From: Hortaea werneckii
Taxonomy: Eukaryota > Ascomycota > Dothideomycetes > Mycosphaerellales > Teratosphaeriaceae
Assembly: GCA_037044905.1 (NCBI GenBank)
Contig: JBAOKB010000020.1
Location: forward strand, 1,612,001 to 1,676,000
DNA: 64,000 bases
Direction: 5' to 3'
In this document: piece after piece, positions 22,485 to 33,551 of the stretch
How positions within the stretch are numbered: the first letter of the stretch is position 1
Layout: each line of letters opens with the position of its first letter
Program-made: the position numbers and the translations under genes
Notes under the pieces: model-generated
What the model was told of the DNA's origin: nothing
Seen by the model: only the letters and a program-made list of their open reading frames with translations
Databases searched by the model: none

Positions 22485-23753
22485 ATGAAGGGAGCGGCAG
22501 CTGTTACCGCCGCATTGGCCGGCACGGCCTCTGCTGGTGTCCACAAGATGCCGTACGTGTCTCCAGCCATCAGCAAGCAGCTGCGCAACTGCGTCGTCCA
22601 AGCTACATGCTAACAACATCACAGTTTGAAGAAAGTTCCGCTGTCGCAGCAGCTCGAGTATGCCAACATCGGCGACCACATGCAGGCCCTGGGCCAGAAG
22701 TACATGGGCGTCAGGCCGCAGCGTAACATGGAAGAGATGTTCAAGGAGCAGTCCTTCAAGCCGGAGAAGGGCCACCCGGTCGCCGTCAGCAACTTCCTGA
22801 ACGCCCAGTACTTCTCCGAGATCCAGATTGGTACACCTCCACAAGAGTTCAAGGTTGTTCTGGACACCGGTAGCTCCAACTTGTGGGTGCCTAGCCAGGA
22901 CTGCGGCTCGATCGCTTGTTACTTGCACAGCAAGTACGACCACAGTGACTCGAGCACGTACAAGAAGAACGGCTCAGAGTTCCAAATCCGCTACGGCTCA
23001 GGCGAGCTTGAGGGATATGTCAGCCAGGACACTGTCCAGATTGGTGACCTGAAGATCAAGGACCAGCTCTTCGCTGAGGCAACCTCTGAGCCTGGTCTTG
23101 CCTTCGCCTTCGGCCGTTTTGACGGCATCATGGGGCTTGGCTATGACACCATCTCTGTGAACCACATCGTCCCTCCTTTCTACAACATGATTGACCAGGG
23201 TCTGCTCGACGAGCCGGTGTTTGCTTTCTACCTTGGCGACACCAACAACGGTGACGAGTCCGAGGCTATCTTCGGTGGAGTCAACAAGGAGCACTACACC
23301 GGAGAGATGACCAAGATCCCTCTCCGCAGGAAAGCCTACTGGGAGGTTGACCTTGATGCCATCACCTTCGGCGATCAGACTGCTGAGATTGACTCGACCG
23401 GTGCCATCCTTGACACCGGCACCTCGCTCATTGCGCTCCCCAGTACCCTTGCTGAGCTTCTGAACAAGGAAATCGGTGCGAAGAAGTCGTTCAACGGTCA
23501 GTATACTGTTGAGTGCGAGAAGCGCGATGAGCTTCCGGACCTTACCTTTACGCTCTCCGGTTACAATTTCACTATCGGCCCTCATGACTACATTCTCGAG
23601 GTCCAGGGCAGCTGCATCAGCTCCTTCATGGGCTTTGACATTCCGGAGCCAGCTGGCCCACTTGCCATCCTGGGTGACGCCTTCTTGAGGCAGTGGTACT
23701 CTGTCTACGACCTCGGCAACGACGCTGTTGGTCTTGCCAAGTCCAAGGCCTAA
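22485..23753 (+). CDS. PEP4: Vacuolar aspartic protease, proteinase A (saccharopepsin)
   Basis: Pepsin-family (A1) vacuolar endopeptidase that activates other vacuolar hydrolases. Exons are 22485-22552 and 22625-23753, giving about 398 residues. The signal peptide is MKGAAAVTAALAGTASA. The propeptide begins VHKMPLKKVPLSQQLE, and the mature enzyme begins near GHPVAVSNFLNAQYFSEI. Both catalytic Asp motifs are intact: VVLDTGSSNLWVPS and AILDTGTSLIALPS. The flap Tyr lies in QIRYGSGELEGYV. Two N-glycosylation sequons are visible (NGS and NFT). The length and the CGSIACYLHSKYDHSDSSTY segment match fungal Pep4/PepE rather than secreted pepsins. The 72-bp intron has a GCTAAC branch site, and the very short exon 1 carries the signal sequence. 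Confidence 0.96.
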
Positions 23754-24379
23754 ATTGAAAGGAGACATACCCCGGGTACAGAGAATTGTGGCGATGGATA
23801 GTCATTATCGTAGTGGTCATAGCATGCGATTTATTGTCGGCAATAGGAATGAATAGCATTGAAATTGTATCTATGGTGATAATATATGATGCGTGTCTTA
23901 GAGCGCTTCAGCGCCGCTGTGCAGTTGTAGGTAGACGCGCGTGTGTAGCTTACAGTACCTTGCCTCGTTGTCCGTTTCCCCTAAGAGACGTCAGAGCGTC
24001 CCGCTTATCGAGGCACAATCACATGCTTCGCTGTCTGTCCCGGCCCCTCCCGTGGAGCTCGCGATACATTGTTTGCCGATCACGCTGCGAGTGCACTTGA
24101 CCCCATTATCCACCAGTCACCGCATTATCTTCTGCGTCAACCTCAACTCTGATTCATCAGGCAGCAACAGTAGCCTGATGGAGATTCCGCACAAGCAAGA
24201 TGTAGTTCCGACTATTCGGTAATACCTTCAGATCGATACGGGAGGTCTACCATCCAGGTGGAGGAGCGAACAAGCGAATCGAGTCCAGCTGAAATACGAC
24301 CCTTTCATCGACATAATAGAGCTTCCCTGCTATCACCTTAATTATATCATCTCCGTGCGGTCTCGTAGCCCTTGCCGCC
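23754..24379. other. Intergenic region, PEP4 terminator to ATG26 promoter
   Basis: Contains the AT-rich PEP4 3' region (ATTGTATCTATGGTGATAAT) and the upstream region of ATG26. No gene or repeat is recognised. Confidence 0.5.
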
Positions 24380-27300
24380 ATGACTTCAATACGTCGGAGC
24401 AGTGCCAGCTCCTTCCGGGCAAGACCTGGACGCACTTCTAGTGGCAGTCCAGATCGGCATGGACTGAGTATGCAGATACCAGCGCGCTTTGCGGTCGAGG
24501 AAGAGGATGAGGAGGAGGATGTCACGGGAAGAGCACAGCCGAGTGCCCGTTCGGTTCAGCAGTCGTTTTATGGCATGCTAGGAGCTGCTGGGCAGAAACA
24601 AATGGGCAGAACCGGTTTCTGGCCGGACAGTGGTAGTGAAAGCGAAGGAGATATTGAGCTCGAGGGTGGTGACAAGGCTGCCAGGGCGTCGCCACCAGGA
24701 GGCAGCCGGCTGTCAAGTGGCATGCCAGGCAGCGACGAGGAAGGTGGTCCATCGCAGCGTAACTTGATAAGGCAGAGCAAGAGCAAGAAATCAGACACCA
24801 GTCAACTGAGGCGCAAACTCAAACCTGTCCGCGAGAGAGCTGGGTCTATTGAAGACGAAGACCAGATGTCTCAGAGCCAATTCTTGCCACCCCGCGAGCC
24901 ACAGATAGAGGCACCCGAGAGGCCTAAAAGCGCTACTGGCATAAGAAGCGATGCACCAATGCTGGACCGCAAATTGAAAGCCAAAGCAAAAGCGGACCTT
25001 GAATCGTCTATGGTCTCGAGCAGCCGTAATGACGGCGATAGAGAGCGAAATCAAAGTTCGGTGAAGCAACGTTCCGTGGACCTACCTTCGGCTCTGGCAG
25101 AGATTTTCCAATTTGACGAAGCCGAAGAGATCATCGCAGAATATGCTTGCTGGTACCTGCAAAGCGTTCTGTTGCAAGGATACATGTACATCACCCGAAA
25201 TCATGTCTGCTTCTACGCTTACATGCCGAAGAGAGGTTCGACCATCGTCAAATCTGGTCACTTAGGCAAGCAAGGCAAGCGTAATCCGCGCTACCGAAGA
25301 TATTGGTGTCAGCTGAAGGGAGATACCCTGTACTACTTTGCCGATGCCGCAGACCTGTATTTCCCTAGGGGCACGATTGACCTCAGGTACGGTATCTCGG
25401 TAGAGATGGTGACAGAAAAAGGCCATGAAAAGTCCAAAGACTCCCCAGCTTTCATGATCACTACGGACTCCAGGACATACCATTTCCGCGCCGATAGTGT
25501 TGCAAACGCGAAAGAGTGGATCAAACAACTACAGAAAATCATCTTTCGGTCGCATAATGACGGCGACAGTGTAAAGATTTCGCTACCTCTTCAGAATGTC
25601 GTGGATGTTGAGGCAATCCCGGTAATCGACTTTGCGGAGACGATCAAACTCCGCGTCATAGACAATGATGAGACATATGCGGTGGACGAGTACTTCTTCA
25701 CCTTCTTTGAGCACGGAAAGGACGCGAGATCTAAGCTGAACTCTCTTACCCAAAGCAACGAAGCGCGAAAACTGGTGAGCAGTGAGGAGGGCGAGGAGCG
25801 CATTGATCCATTATCGAAGGGAAGAGGCCTGCCCTTCTCTCGAAGACCTTCGAGTCCGGGTCTAAGCGAGAACAACGATGATTCTGGCGACGAGCAGGCC
25901 CAGCCTAGTGTTGAAGGTGGACGAGCCATACCCGACAAGGGCCGGCGGGTTGTACGCGCTACCAGCCATTCTGGCTCTCGGCGACATCACCGTGATTCAC
26001 AGTCATCAATCTCGCAGTCAGCTAATGAATCGGGTGACTCCTTCTTCTCGGCTTCGGAGCAAACGACGGCTTCACCAACGTCTCCGGGCGACGCAGGTGG
26101 CATTGACATGTCTGCGAGTCAGATGCTCACCGGTGATGGTGCGTTTCAGGCACCGACATTGCGGATGCCTGCGTCGCGAGCCGGCACAGGAGAACAATTA
26201 TATCGTGAGCCACCACACGCTTTAACCGACCAGACGCCTACAGAGAGGACTGCGGACCTTTCCCCGTCAAACCGTACACAGTCGGGAGGATCCACGGCTG
26301 GCAAAGCTGGCGGTGACAGCAAGGGATCGGACAAATCAAGCACACCAACTCCAGCGCGACCAGCTATGCAAGTCTTAGCTGCTCCTCTGCAGCCTGCCGC
26401 CAGTCTCTATGGGCATATGCGAAACTACAGCAAGCGCGGTCTTTCATATCTGAGCAGTAGCCCAAAAGACTACTACGGCAAGTTCTCAACTGCGTTGGCA
26501 GGTGGAAAACGACACTATTCAGAAGCAGACGATGCTTTAGCACCCGATGATGTCGTTCAAGATCCAGAGGACGACATGGGTGCTGAAGAGCACGAGAAGC
26601 GTTTCCAGCAGCATTTTGCGCTGCCCGAAACTGAGAAGCTGCTTGCTGTATTTTACTGCTCCTTGCATAGGGTGCTGCCATTGTATGGCAAGATCTACAT
26701 TGGGGCCAGGAATTTTTGCTTCCGGAGCTTGCTGTACGGCACACGGACAAAGATTGTCATACCCCTCAAGAATATTGACAACCTGGAGAAAGAGAAGGGC
26801 TTCAGGTGGGGTTACCCAGGTATGGTGGTTGTCATTCGAGGTCACGAGGAGCTTTTCTTTGATTTCTCTGCTGGCGGTCTGAGAGATGACTGCGTCGTGA
26901 CGGTCTTCCGAGCTGTGGAAAAAGCACATGACCTTCAAGAGTCCACGATTCTGAGCGAGCATGAGAAAGAAGAAGCAGAAGCGGCAGCAGCAGAGCGGGA
27001 TCTCTTGCATGGAGCACGTAGTGCCGGCCAAACAAGGTCCCCAATCGAGAACAGACAAGACGCAGATCCTGTTTTGTATGAAGGGCCGCCGGTGCTGTTT
27101 GACGATCTGAGCGCCTCGATGCTTGACTTTAAGCCCAAACAGCCGCTGCGAATCACTTGTCTTACGATCGGATCTCGAGGTGATGTGCAACCCTACATTG
27201 CTCTCTGCAAAGGACTTAAGGCAGAAGGCCACCATCCGAGAATTGCGACCCATCACGAGTTTGGAAGCTGGGTCGAGAAGCACGGCATTGACTTTATTCC

Positions 27301-28633
27301 AGTGGAAGGAGATCCCGCCGAGCTCATGCGAATATGTGTCGAGTACGGCATGTTCACGCCTTCTTTCTTGCTTGAGGTCAACTCGAAGTTCCGTGGTTGG
27401 CTCGATACACTTCTGAACAGTGCGTGGGAGGCGAGTAAAGGCTCAGATTTGCTCATCGAAAGCCCGTCAGCTATGGCTGGCATACACATCGCCGAGGCCC
27501 TTGGTATCCCATACTTCCGAGCTTTCACCATGCCATGGACGCGCACGCGAGCCTATCCGCATGCTTTCTCCGTACCGACAAAGAAGATGGGAGGGCACTA
27601 CAACTATTACACATATACCATCTTTGACAATCTCTTCTGGCGGATAACGTCAGGGCAAATAAATCGCTGGAGATGGAAGACGCTTGGACTGCAACCTACC
27701 AGTCTGGAAAAGTTACAACAGAACAAGGTGCCGTTCTTGTATAACTTTTCTCCCAGTGTTGTAGTGCCGCCTTTGGACTTCAGCGACTGGGTACGTGTCA
27801 CTGGCTATTGGTTCTTGGACGAAGGTGACGCATGGACACCGCCGGATGACCTAATGGCTTTCATTAACCAGGCCCGCAAAGACAAGCAAAAGCTGGTTTA
27901 CATTGGCTTCGGCTCCGTGACCGTTGCAGACTCAAAGCAGCTCACGCAACAGGTTGTCAATGCTGTCTTGAAGGCTGATGTACGATGTATCCTGTCGAAG
28001 GGCTGGTCGGATCGCCTGGAGACGAAAGACCCTGGAGCTGTGGAAGTTCCATTGCCACCATCAGTGTTCCAGATACGTTCTGCTCCGCACGATTGGCTAT
28101 TCCGACAAATAGATGCTGCCGTACATCATGGCGGCGCTGGAACAACTGGCGCTAGCCTTCGCGCAGGCGTGCCGACCATCATCAAGCCTTTCTTCGGTGA
28201 CCAGTACTTCTTCGCGACAAGAGTGGAGGATGTTGGTGTGGGCATCCACCTGCAGAAAGTCACGGTTAACACGCTTGGCAGAGCGTTATGGATCGCCACG
28301 CACGACGAGCGCATGCGCACAAAAGCCCGAGTCCTCGGCGAGCGGATCCGAAGCGAAGATGGCGTCGGTACAGCGATCAAAGCTATTTATCGCGACCTTG
28401 ATTACGCCAGGTCTCTCATCAAGAAGCGACCGAAGCAGATGGAGAGTGGTCTGGAGCTCGAAGAGCCAGAGGAGGAGAGCTGGACTTTTGTGGAGAACGA
28501 TGGCGATGTCACTATCGAGGAGTTACAGACGGAGAGCGAATCCACAGCACAAGACAATGAAGGTCGGGGTTTTGGACTTATGGGCAGACGCCCTTATCTC
28601 GGTCCTATGGGGCTTAGAGGCAGACCGACTTAG
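24380..28633 (+). CDS. ATG26: Sterol 3-beta-glucosyltransferase Atg26
   Basis: Transfers glucose from UDP-glucose to ergosterol and other sterols; in some fungi it is needed for pexophagy. It is a single exon of 1417 residues, close to the usual length. Domains in order: disordered N-terminus; first GRAM about 235-280 (IFQFDEAEEIIAEYACWYL); PH domain about 290-395 (SGHLGKQGKRNPRYRRYWCQ); long Ser/Thr linker; second GRAM about 738-830 (LPETEKLLAVFYCSLH); and the GT1/UGT catalytic part from about 920, with TIGSRGDVQPYIALCKGL and the donor-binding HDWLFRQIDAAVHHGGAGTT then GASLRAGVPTII. All catalytic motifs are intact. The ATG used is the first in frame. Its product and that of the nearby LRO1 both act on neutral lipids, but the genes are separate transcription units. 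Confidence 0.97.
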   Translation: MTSIRRSSASSFRARPGRTSSGSPDRHGLSMQIPARFAVEEEDEEEDVTGRAQPSARSVQQSFYGMLGAAGQKQMGRTGFWPDSGSESEGDIELEGGDKAARASPPGGSRLSSGMPGSDEEGGPSQRNLIRQSKSKKSDTSQLRRKLKPVRERAGSIEDEDQMSQSQFLPPREPQIEAPERPKSATGIRSDAPMLDRKLKAKAKADLESSMVSSSRNDGDRERNQSSVKQRSVDLPSALAEIFQFDEAEEIIAEYACWYLQSVLLQGYMYITRNHVCFYAYMPKRGSTIVKSGHLGKQGKRNPRYRRYWCQLKGDTLYYFADAADLYFPRGTIDLRYGISVEMVTEKGHEKSKDSPAFMITTDSRTYHFRADSVANAKEWIKQLQKIIFRSHNDGDSVKISLPLQNVVDVEAIPVIDFAETIKLRVIDNDETYAVDEYFFTFFEHGKDARSKLNSLTQSNEARKLVSSEEGEERIDPLSKGRGLPFSRRPSSPGLSENNDDSGDEQAQPSVEGGRAIPDKGRRVVRATSHSGSRRHHRDSQSSISQSANESGDSFFSASEQTTASPTSPGDAGGIDMSASQMLTGDGAFQAPTLRMPASRAGTGEQLYREPPHALTDQTPTERTADLSPSNRTQSGGSTAGKAGGDSKGSDKSSTPTPARPAMQVLAAPLQPAASLYGHMRNYSKRGLSYLSSSPKDYYGKFSTALAGGKRHYSEADDALAPDDVVQDPEDDMGAEEHEKRFQQHFALPETEKLLAVFYCSLHRVLPLYGKIYIGARNFCFRSLLYGTRTKIVIPLKNIDNLEKEKGFRWGYPGMVVVIRGHEELFFDFSAGGLRDDCVVTVFRAVEKAHDLQESTILSEHEKEEAEAAAAERDLLHGARSAGQTRSPIENRQDADPVLYEGPPVLFDDLSASMLDFKPKQPLRITCLTIGSRGDVQPYIALCKGLKAEGHHPRIATHHEFGSWVEKHGIDFIPVEGDPAELMRICVEYGMFTPSFLLEVNSKFRGWLDTLLNSAWEASKGSDLLIESPSAMAGIHIAEALGIPYFRAFTMPWTRTRAYPHAFSVPTKKMGGHYNYYTYTIFDNLFWRITSGQINRWRWKTLGLQPTSLEKLQQNKVPFLYNFSPSVVVPPLDFSDWVRVTGYWFLDEGDAWTPPDDLMAFINQARKDKQKLVYIGFGSVTVADSKQLTQQVVNAVLKADVRCILSKGWSDRLETKDPGAVEVPLPPSVFQIRSAPHDWLFRQIDAAVHHGGAGTTGASLRAGVPTIIKPFFGDQYFFATRVEDVGVGIHLQKVTVNTLGRALWIATHDERMRTKARVLGERIRSEDGVGTAIKAIYRDLDYARSLIKKRPKQMESGLELEEPEEESWTFVENDGDVTIEELQTESESTAQDNEGRGFGLMGRRPYLGPMGLRGRPT

Positions 28634-28986
28634 ATCGGACACTGACGATTTAGCGAGGTGTTTGGACAAAGGCAATAGGGGGTTTTAAAGGCGTACGCGG
28701 ATGGGTTCCTGACGTCAGTACGCTAATGATGCTACGTTATATACACACGTGCAGCTTTACGAATGGCAACGAATAGACTTTTACTTACTTCTCTCCGTGA
28801 ACTCTGAAGTAATTACAGAGATACTGAACCCGTAGGCAAAGCAGTGACAAGCTGAAGCACGACGTCCATCACTTGCCGGAAACAATGAGGCTTGGGACAC
28901 CGTGACTGAAGATAAAACTTGGATCATGAAAGTTTGCGTTGCAATGAAGATCTCGCTTGAAATGCTGAAAGCATGCAAGGAAAGCC
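28634..28986. other. Convergent 3' region, ATG26/NAA30
   Basis: Spacer between two convergent stop codons. Only 3' UTR-type sequence is seen. Confidence 0.5.
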
Positions 28987-29878
28987 TCACCAATCCCTCC
29001 TTTCCGCCTCTCCTCTGATGTCAAATCTCTCGTCGTAAACGTCGTGCACTCTCATCTGCGCTGCCTGTCTTGCCAGCAAGTCCTCTTGCATCATGCCTTG
29101 CCCTGGGATAGGTCCACCGTAGGACATGGGAGCTTCGTACGACGAAGGTGCTTCCAGGGCAGCAAAGTTGGGATCCTGTGGCATACTCGGAAATTCAGGT
29201 GGGTATGTCGGCTTCTGCGGTATTCCGGGTTTCAGATATAGGATCAGACGGTATGCTGTGTTGCCGTTTAAGTAGTAACGATGCAGACGTTTTGTGCGAA
29301 GAAAGCCGAGGTTTTCGTAAATCTTGAGGGATGGGAGATTGTCTATTTCGGTTTCTAAGGCGATCTGTTCTGAATGTGAGTGCGAAGTGACCTGTGCCAT
29401 GGATATCGGGTAATTACCTCATCTGCATCCATCTCGATCATTTTGTCCATTGCGAGCCGGACAAGCTTGGTTGCTATGCCACGACCGCGGTACTCGGAGC
29501 GGGTGGCAAGCATTGCAATGTAACCTCGCATGGGACCACCACGGTGAGGCTCAAGTTTGCATACGATGACACCAATTAAGGAGTCACTGTCATCAAGGGC
29601 CTGGGAAGACATTAGAACAAAATGCTTCTGTCTGCATAATTCGTTGTTTATTGACGTACCATGAAGCAAAGCTCGCCCCATTGGTAGAGGAAATATCGAT
29701 AGACATAGATGCTGTAGGGCTCAGACAGATCTTTAGAGATCAAGTGTCGTATCGCTGGCAGGTACGGTGACTCCTTTTCGGAGCCATAGGATACGTAGTG
29801 TAAGTTGACCTCGCCCTTGACAAGTGGCGGGTCCTCTGTGGGCGTGTCTTTCACGGCATCCTTGCTGTTGCCGCTCAT
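28987..29878 (-). CDS. NAA30: NatC N-terminal acetyltransferase catalytic subunit (Naa30/Mak3)
   Basis: Acetylates protein N-termini such as Met-Leu and Met-Ile as part of NatC on the ribosome. Three exons: 29878-29660, 29600-29418 and 29364-28987 (the exon 1 end is good to about one base), giving roughly 259 residues. The GNAT fold is clear: YSIYVYRYFLYQWGELCFM, then IGVIVCKLEPHRGGPMRGYI, the acetyl-CoA loop SEYRGRGIATKLV, and ALETEIDNLPSLKIYENLGF with RLHRYYLNGNTAYRLIL. The intron sizes (about 59 and 53 bp) and phases restore one continuous GNAT domain. The C-terminal 80 residues are Pro/Met/Tyr-rich and beyond the usual Mak3 core. It is divergent from LRO1 with 314 bp between the starts. 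Confidence 0.94.
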
Positions 29879-30192
29879 CAGGCCTGTCTTCCTATCGAAG
29901 AAGAAGCGTTCTTGAAACTCTGAGCATCGACGCTGGTACTGCAGGCGTCTGGTCGAATGATTTGACTTCCAAACAGGGAAGGAGCGCAGATGCTAGCCTG
30001 GTTGGGGTTGCAGGGCAAGTGAAGTTCAGAGCGTCGCATGTGAAAGAAGCAGGGGCCGGTGCGCCAAGACCCATGACGCTCGCAGCGGACGCGCATCTTG
30101 TTCCATTCAACTCCGGTTGTGAGAGCGACGTGTCTCTGAACTTGTGGTCAGTATCTACCTATACATAAGGTACCTTGCTGCGGCTCGCGACC
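29879..30192. promoter_or_regulatory. Divergent promoter, NAA30/LRO1
   Basis: A 314-bp spacer between two start codons on opposite strands. It includes a TACCTATACATAAGGTACC segment just upstream of the LRO1 ATG, an imperfect inverted repeat related to the TACCTA elements elsewhere in the window. Confidence 0.45.
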
Positions 30193-32280
30193 ATGTCGAC
30201 GCTCCGCCGCCGCATCTTCGGCGCGGGCACGCCTGACAGTACGCCTGACGCCTCACGCGATTCCTCTCCTGCACCGCCTTCGCTGCGCACTAAGGACGGT
30301 ACCGCCGACGACAACTACAAGGTGGTTGCGGCCGAAAAGCTCGAGAAGCTCCGGCAACGGGCACATCAGAAGGGTCGGAAAAGACGAAATGCGTGGATCT
30401 TTGGTCTGGGCGGTCTCTTCGGCATTTTCGTTGCAGGCTTCTTCGCCAGCAACAATGGGGGCCTGGAAAAGTTGGCAGAGGTCGCAGGGTTCCAGGACAT
30501 GGGTCTGGAGAGCTTCTTAGATGTGCTGCCCACCGGCCTGATACGTGACATTCAGGACATGCAGGTACGCCTACCACTGCCCTCCCCTTGAAAAGAGCAG
30601 CCGCCAGCTGCACGTCCCCTTTCTTTGGCTGATGTTGACTTTCAGGTCGTTTAGTCACACGAGAAAGATGCGGTCAACTACGACTCCTTTGCTGTTGGTC
30701 TGCACGCGCGCAGCCAAGGTATTGAGGCCAAGTACCCGGTCATCATGATCCCAGGTGTCATCTCCACCGGCTTGGAGTCTTGGGGCACCGAAGGAGACTC
30801 CATACAGTACTTCCGCAAGCGCTTGTGGGGCTCTTGGTCTATGATGAGAGCTCTTGTACTGGACAAGGCGACTTGGAAGCGACATGTCATGCTCGATCCT
30901 CACACTGGCCTTGACCCACCCGGCATCAAGTTACGATCCGCCCAAGGCTTCGACGCGGCAGACTTCTTCATTACCGGCTACTGGATCTGGAACAAGATTC
31001 TTGAAAATCTAGCCACTGTAGGCTACGATCCCACCAATGCATTCACCGCGGCCTACGATTGGCGAATGAGTTATCAGAACTACGAGATCAGGGATCAGTA
31101 TTTCACGCGTCTGAAGAATCATATTGAGGTCGCAAAGCACATTTCGGGGCGTAAGGTAGTACTGCTCAGCCACTCGATGGGCAGTCAAGTGCTTTACTAC
31201 TTCTTTCACTGGGTCGAGGCATCCGGTAAAGGCTACGGTAATGGCGGTAGTAGCTGGGTGAATGATCACGTCGAAAGCTGGATCAACATATCTGGATGCA
31301 TGCTCGGGGCAACTAAAGATGTGCCCGCTGTCCTCTCCGGCGAGATGCGTGACACCGCACAGCTGAACGCTTTCGCTGTATACGGGCTAGAAAAGTTCCT
31401 GTCCCGTCACGAGCGAGCGCAGATCTTCCGCCACATGCCCGGCATCAGTTCTATGCTGCCCATTGGAGGTGAGGCGGTCTGGGGCAATAGCACATGGGCA
31501 CCCGATGATCAACCTGAACAAAACGTCACATTTGGAAACTTCATAAGCTTCCGGAACAATCAAAATTACACCAGTCAAGAAACCAGATCGAACCTTACCG
31601 TCGGCGGTGCCCTGCCATACCTTTGGGAGCATACTGAAGACTGGTACACACGCGAGACTCAAAAGTCTTACTCTCAAGGTGTCGCGCATACGAAAGAAGA
31701 AGTGGAACGCAATCAGCATATTCCTGCCAAATGGCTGAACCCTCTTGAGACCAGACTGCCTATCGCTCCGGACATGAAGATCTTCTGCTTCTACGGCATA
31801 GGGAAGCCCACGGAGCGTGCATACTTTTATCGCCCAGATACAGAACCGGTTTTAGATCAGCATAAGAGTAAGCCTAGGGTGATGATCGACACATCTGTGT
31901 CCTCAGCAGATGGATTTGTAGACCGAGGCGTCGTGATGGGCGAAGGCGATGGTACCGTCAACCTACTCTCTTCGGGATACATGTGTAACAAAGGTTGGAA
32001 CATGGCAAGGTACAACCCCGGCAATGTGAGCGTTACAACTTACGAGATGCCGCACGAGCCGGATCGATTCAACCCTCGCGGCGGACCAAACACGGGAGAT
32101 CACGTCGACATTCTCGGTCGCTCTTCGCTCAATGACCTGATTCTCAGAGTGGTTGGTGGCAAGGGTCATCTAATCAGTGACAATGTGGTCTCAAATATCA
32201 AAGAATATGCGGAACGTGTCAAGATCTACGACGATGATGATGAAAGGAACCCCGGGCCCTCGGATGATGGTGCGAACTAG
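30193..32280 (+). CDS. LRO1: Phospholipid:diacylglycerol acyltransferase (PDAT)
   Basis: Makes triacylglycerol by moving an acyl chain from a phospholipid to diacylglycerol at the ER; LCAT family. Exons are 30193-30564 and 30655-32280, giving 665 residues (yeast Lro1 661). The N-terminus is cytosolic and basic (HQKGRKRRN), followed by one membrane anchor (WIFGLGGLFGIFVAGFFA) and a luminal catalytic domain. The lid/oxyanion region reads PVIMIPGVISTGLESWG; the nucleophile elbow is VVLLSHSMGSQ; the Asp of the triad is in GEGDGTVNLLS and the His in TGDHVDILGR. Several N-glycosylation sequons (NST, NVT, NYT, NLT) fit a luminal domain. The acceptor is the TTTAG at 30650-30654, not the nearby CAG, because only this keeps SHEKDAVNYDSFAVGL in frame. 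Confidence 0.97.
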
Positions 32281-33551
32281 GCACTCGCACCGCTTACCCG
32301 AAGTGGTCCGTTTTCTTACTGTACTGAGATTTCTCTTGCCATTGCGATGGGTTTCGCCATCGGATGGTTTTCTTATGATAGAAAGATACCCAAGCGGGCT
32401 GAAACATATCTACACGATGGAGGGACTGGTGGGCAATAGCATAAGTTACGCCGGTATTCAACACGGTAGTACAACGATGAACAGGCGTGGAAATACATAC
32501 GTGCTTCCATTCTATGCTCAAAGGTTTCAGCTTCAAGCAGATCCATAACTGTCCTCGGAACAAAATCGATGTTTCCGAGTGCCTACATTTTGAGACAAGG
32601 CAGCATGAGATCTTGTGACCCAGGCTTCTAATCAAGACGTTTGCTGCTTTGTGTTGGCTCAACGTGTCTCGCACCGTCCATAACCAGCAGATGATCATGA
32701 CAACGTGACCTACACATGTGACTGCGTGAAAGGAATCATGCACACTGCCAGGCTGGACATTATCAGAACAACAACATTCGACTCGATTCTTCAAATGTCC
32801 TGCAACCCCAACATGGCGTTACTATTCCCACGGAAAAGAATACGTGAGAAAAAGAATGGTTTTCTGAAATCAGCAAAGCGAAGAATGCATGATACCCCGC
32901 CTTCGGCATAACTTGATAACATTCTAACAAAGCTCTAGGCACAACCTCGTTGCATACATATTCCCTGAACGACTTCCGCGACCTTCCTCAAGACTAAAAC
33001 AAGAAGAGCATTCGCAGCTCATCCAAGAACAAGCCGACCGACAAGCGTTGATGGCGTTCATTACCCGGACAGAGCGCCAACATCAGCAACTTTTGCAGGA
33101 GATCCAGCGTCTGCGGAGAGAGCAGTACTACCTCTCCCCGGAAGGAAAGTGTGAGCTGGAAGGGAAAATTGATGGTCCGATTTGCCAGACTCATTTAACC
33201 CACATTCACATGTTGGGGACCGAGAAATTCTGCGCGTATTGCAGGGAGTTGGCGTTAGGGGGCGTGGCGCTGGGGTAGAGTCCAGGAGTCAACGAACATA
33301 AGGCTAAGATAGGGCAGGAAGCCCGGAGCACCCTCTCAGTCTGGAGACGATCACCACAATGGAGGCAGATGGGAGAATCGGAGCTTAGTGTCAAAGTATT
33401 CCAGTCGAGATAGGGCTAGAAAACATTTCATTCCCTCGTGAAAGATTGATCAATCGCAAATCGCGTCATTATTCATACATTCCATACTACCCAAAATGCC
33501 CAGAATGGTCTTGAAGAAGAACGCCAATTCCAAACAAAATCGTTTCTGTCG
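32281..33551. other. Intergenic region with one possible small gene
   Basis: 1.27 kb between LRO1 and the 3' end of the QKALP protein gene. Apart from the small frame at 33051-33278, no gene, RNA or repeat is recognised. Confidence 0.5.
33051..33278 (+). CDS. Possible small coiled-coil protein
   Basis: Seventy-five codons from ATG to TAG. The start is strongly helical and heptad-like (ITRTERQHQQLLQEIQRLRR), and the end has a CxxC pair (KFCAYCREL) plus another Cys and His residues (GPICQTHLTHIHM). The frame is open for about 40 codons upstream without an ATG (HSQLIQEQADRQA and a Pro/Arg segment), starting just after a CTCTAG that could be a splice acceptor, so a first exon may be missing. No family is recognised. 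Composition looks more protein-like than chance, but support is limited. Confidence 0.3.
   Translation: MAFITRTERQHQQLLQEIQRLRREQYYLSPEGKCELEGKIDGPICQTHLTHIHMLGTEKFCAYCRELALGGVALG

Noticed and set aside
22998..23768. 256-codon open frame antisense to PEP4
   Set aside because: PEP4 is strongly supported on the other strand; the antisense frame has no family signature and reflects codon bias.
26537..27283. 248-codon open frame antisense to ATG26
   Set aside because: Shadow of a well-supported coding exon; Cys/His-rich by codon complement only.
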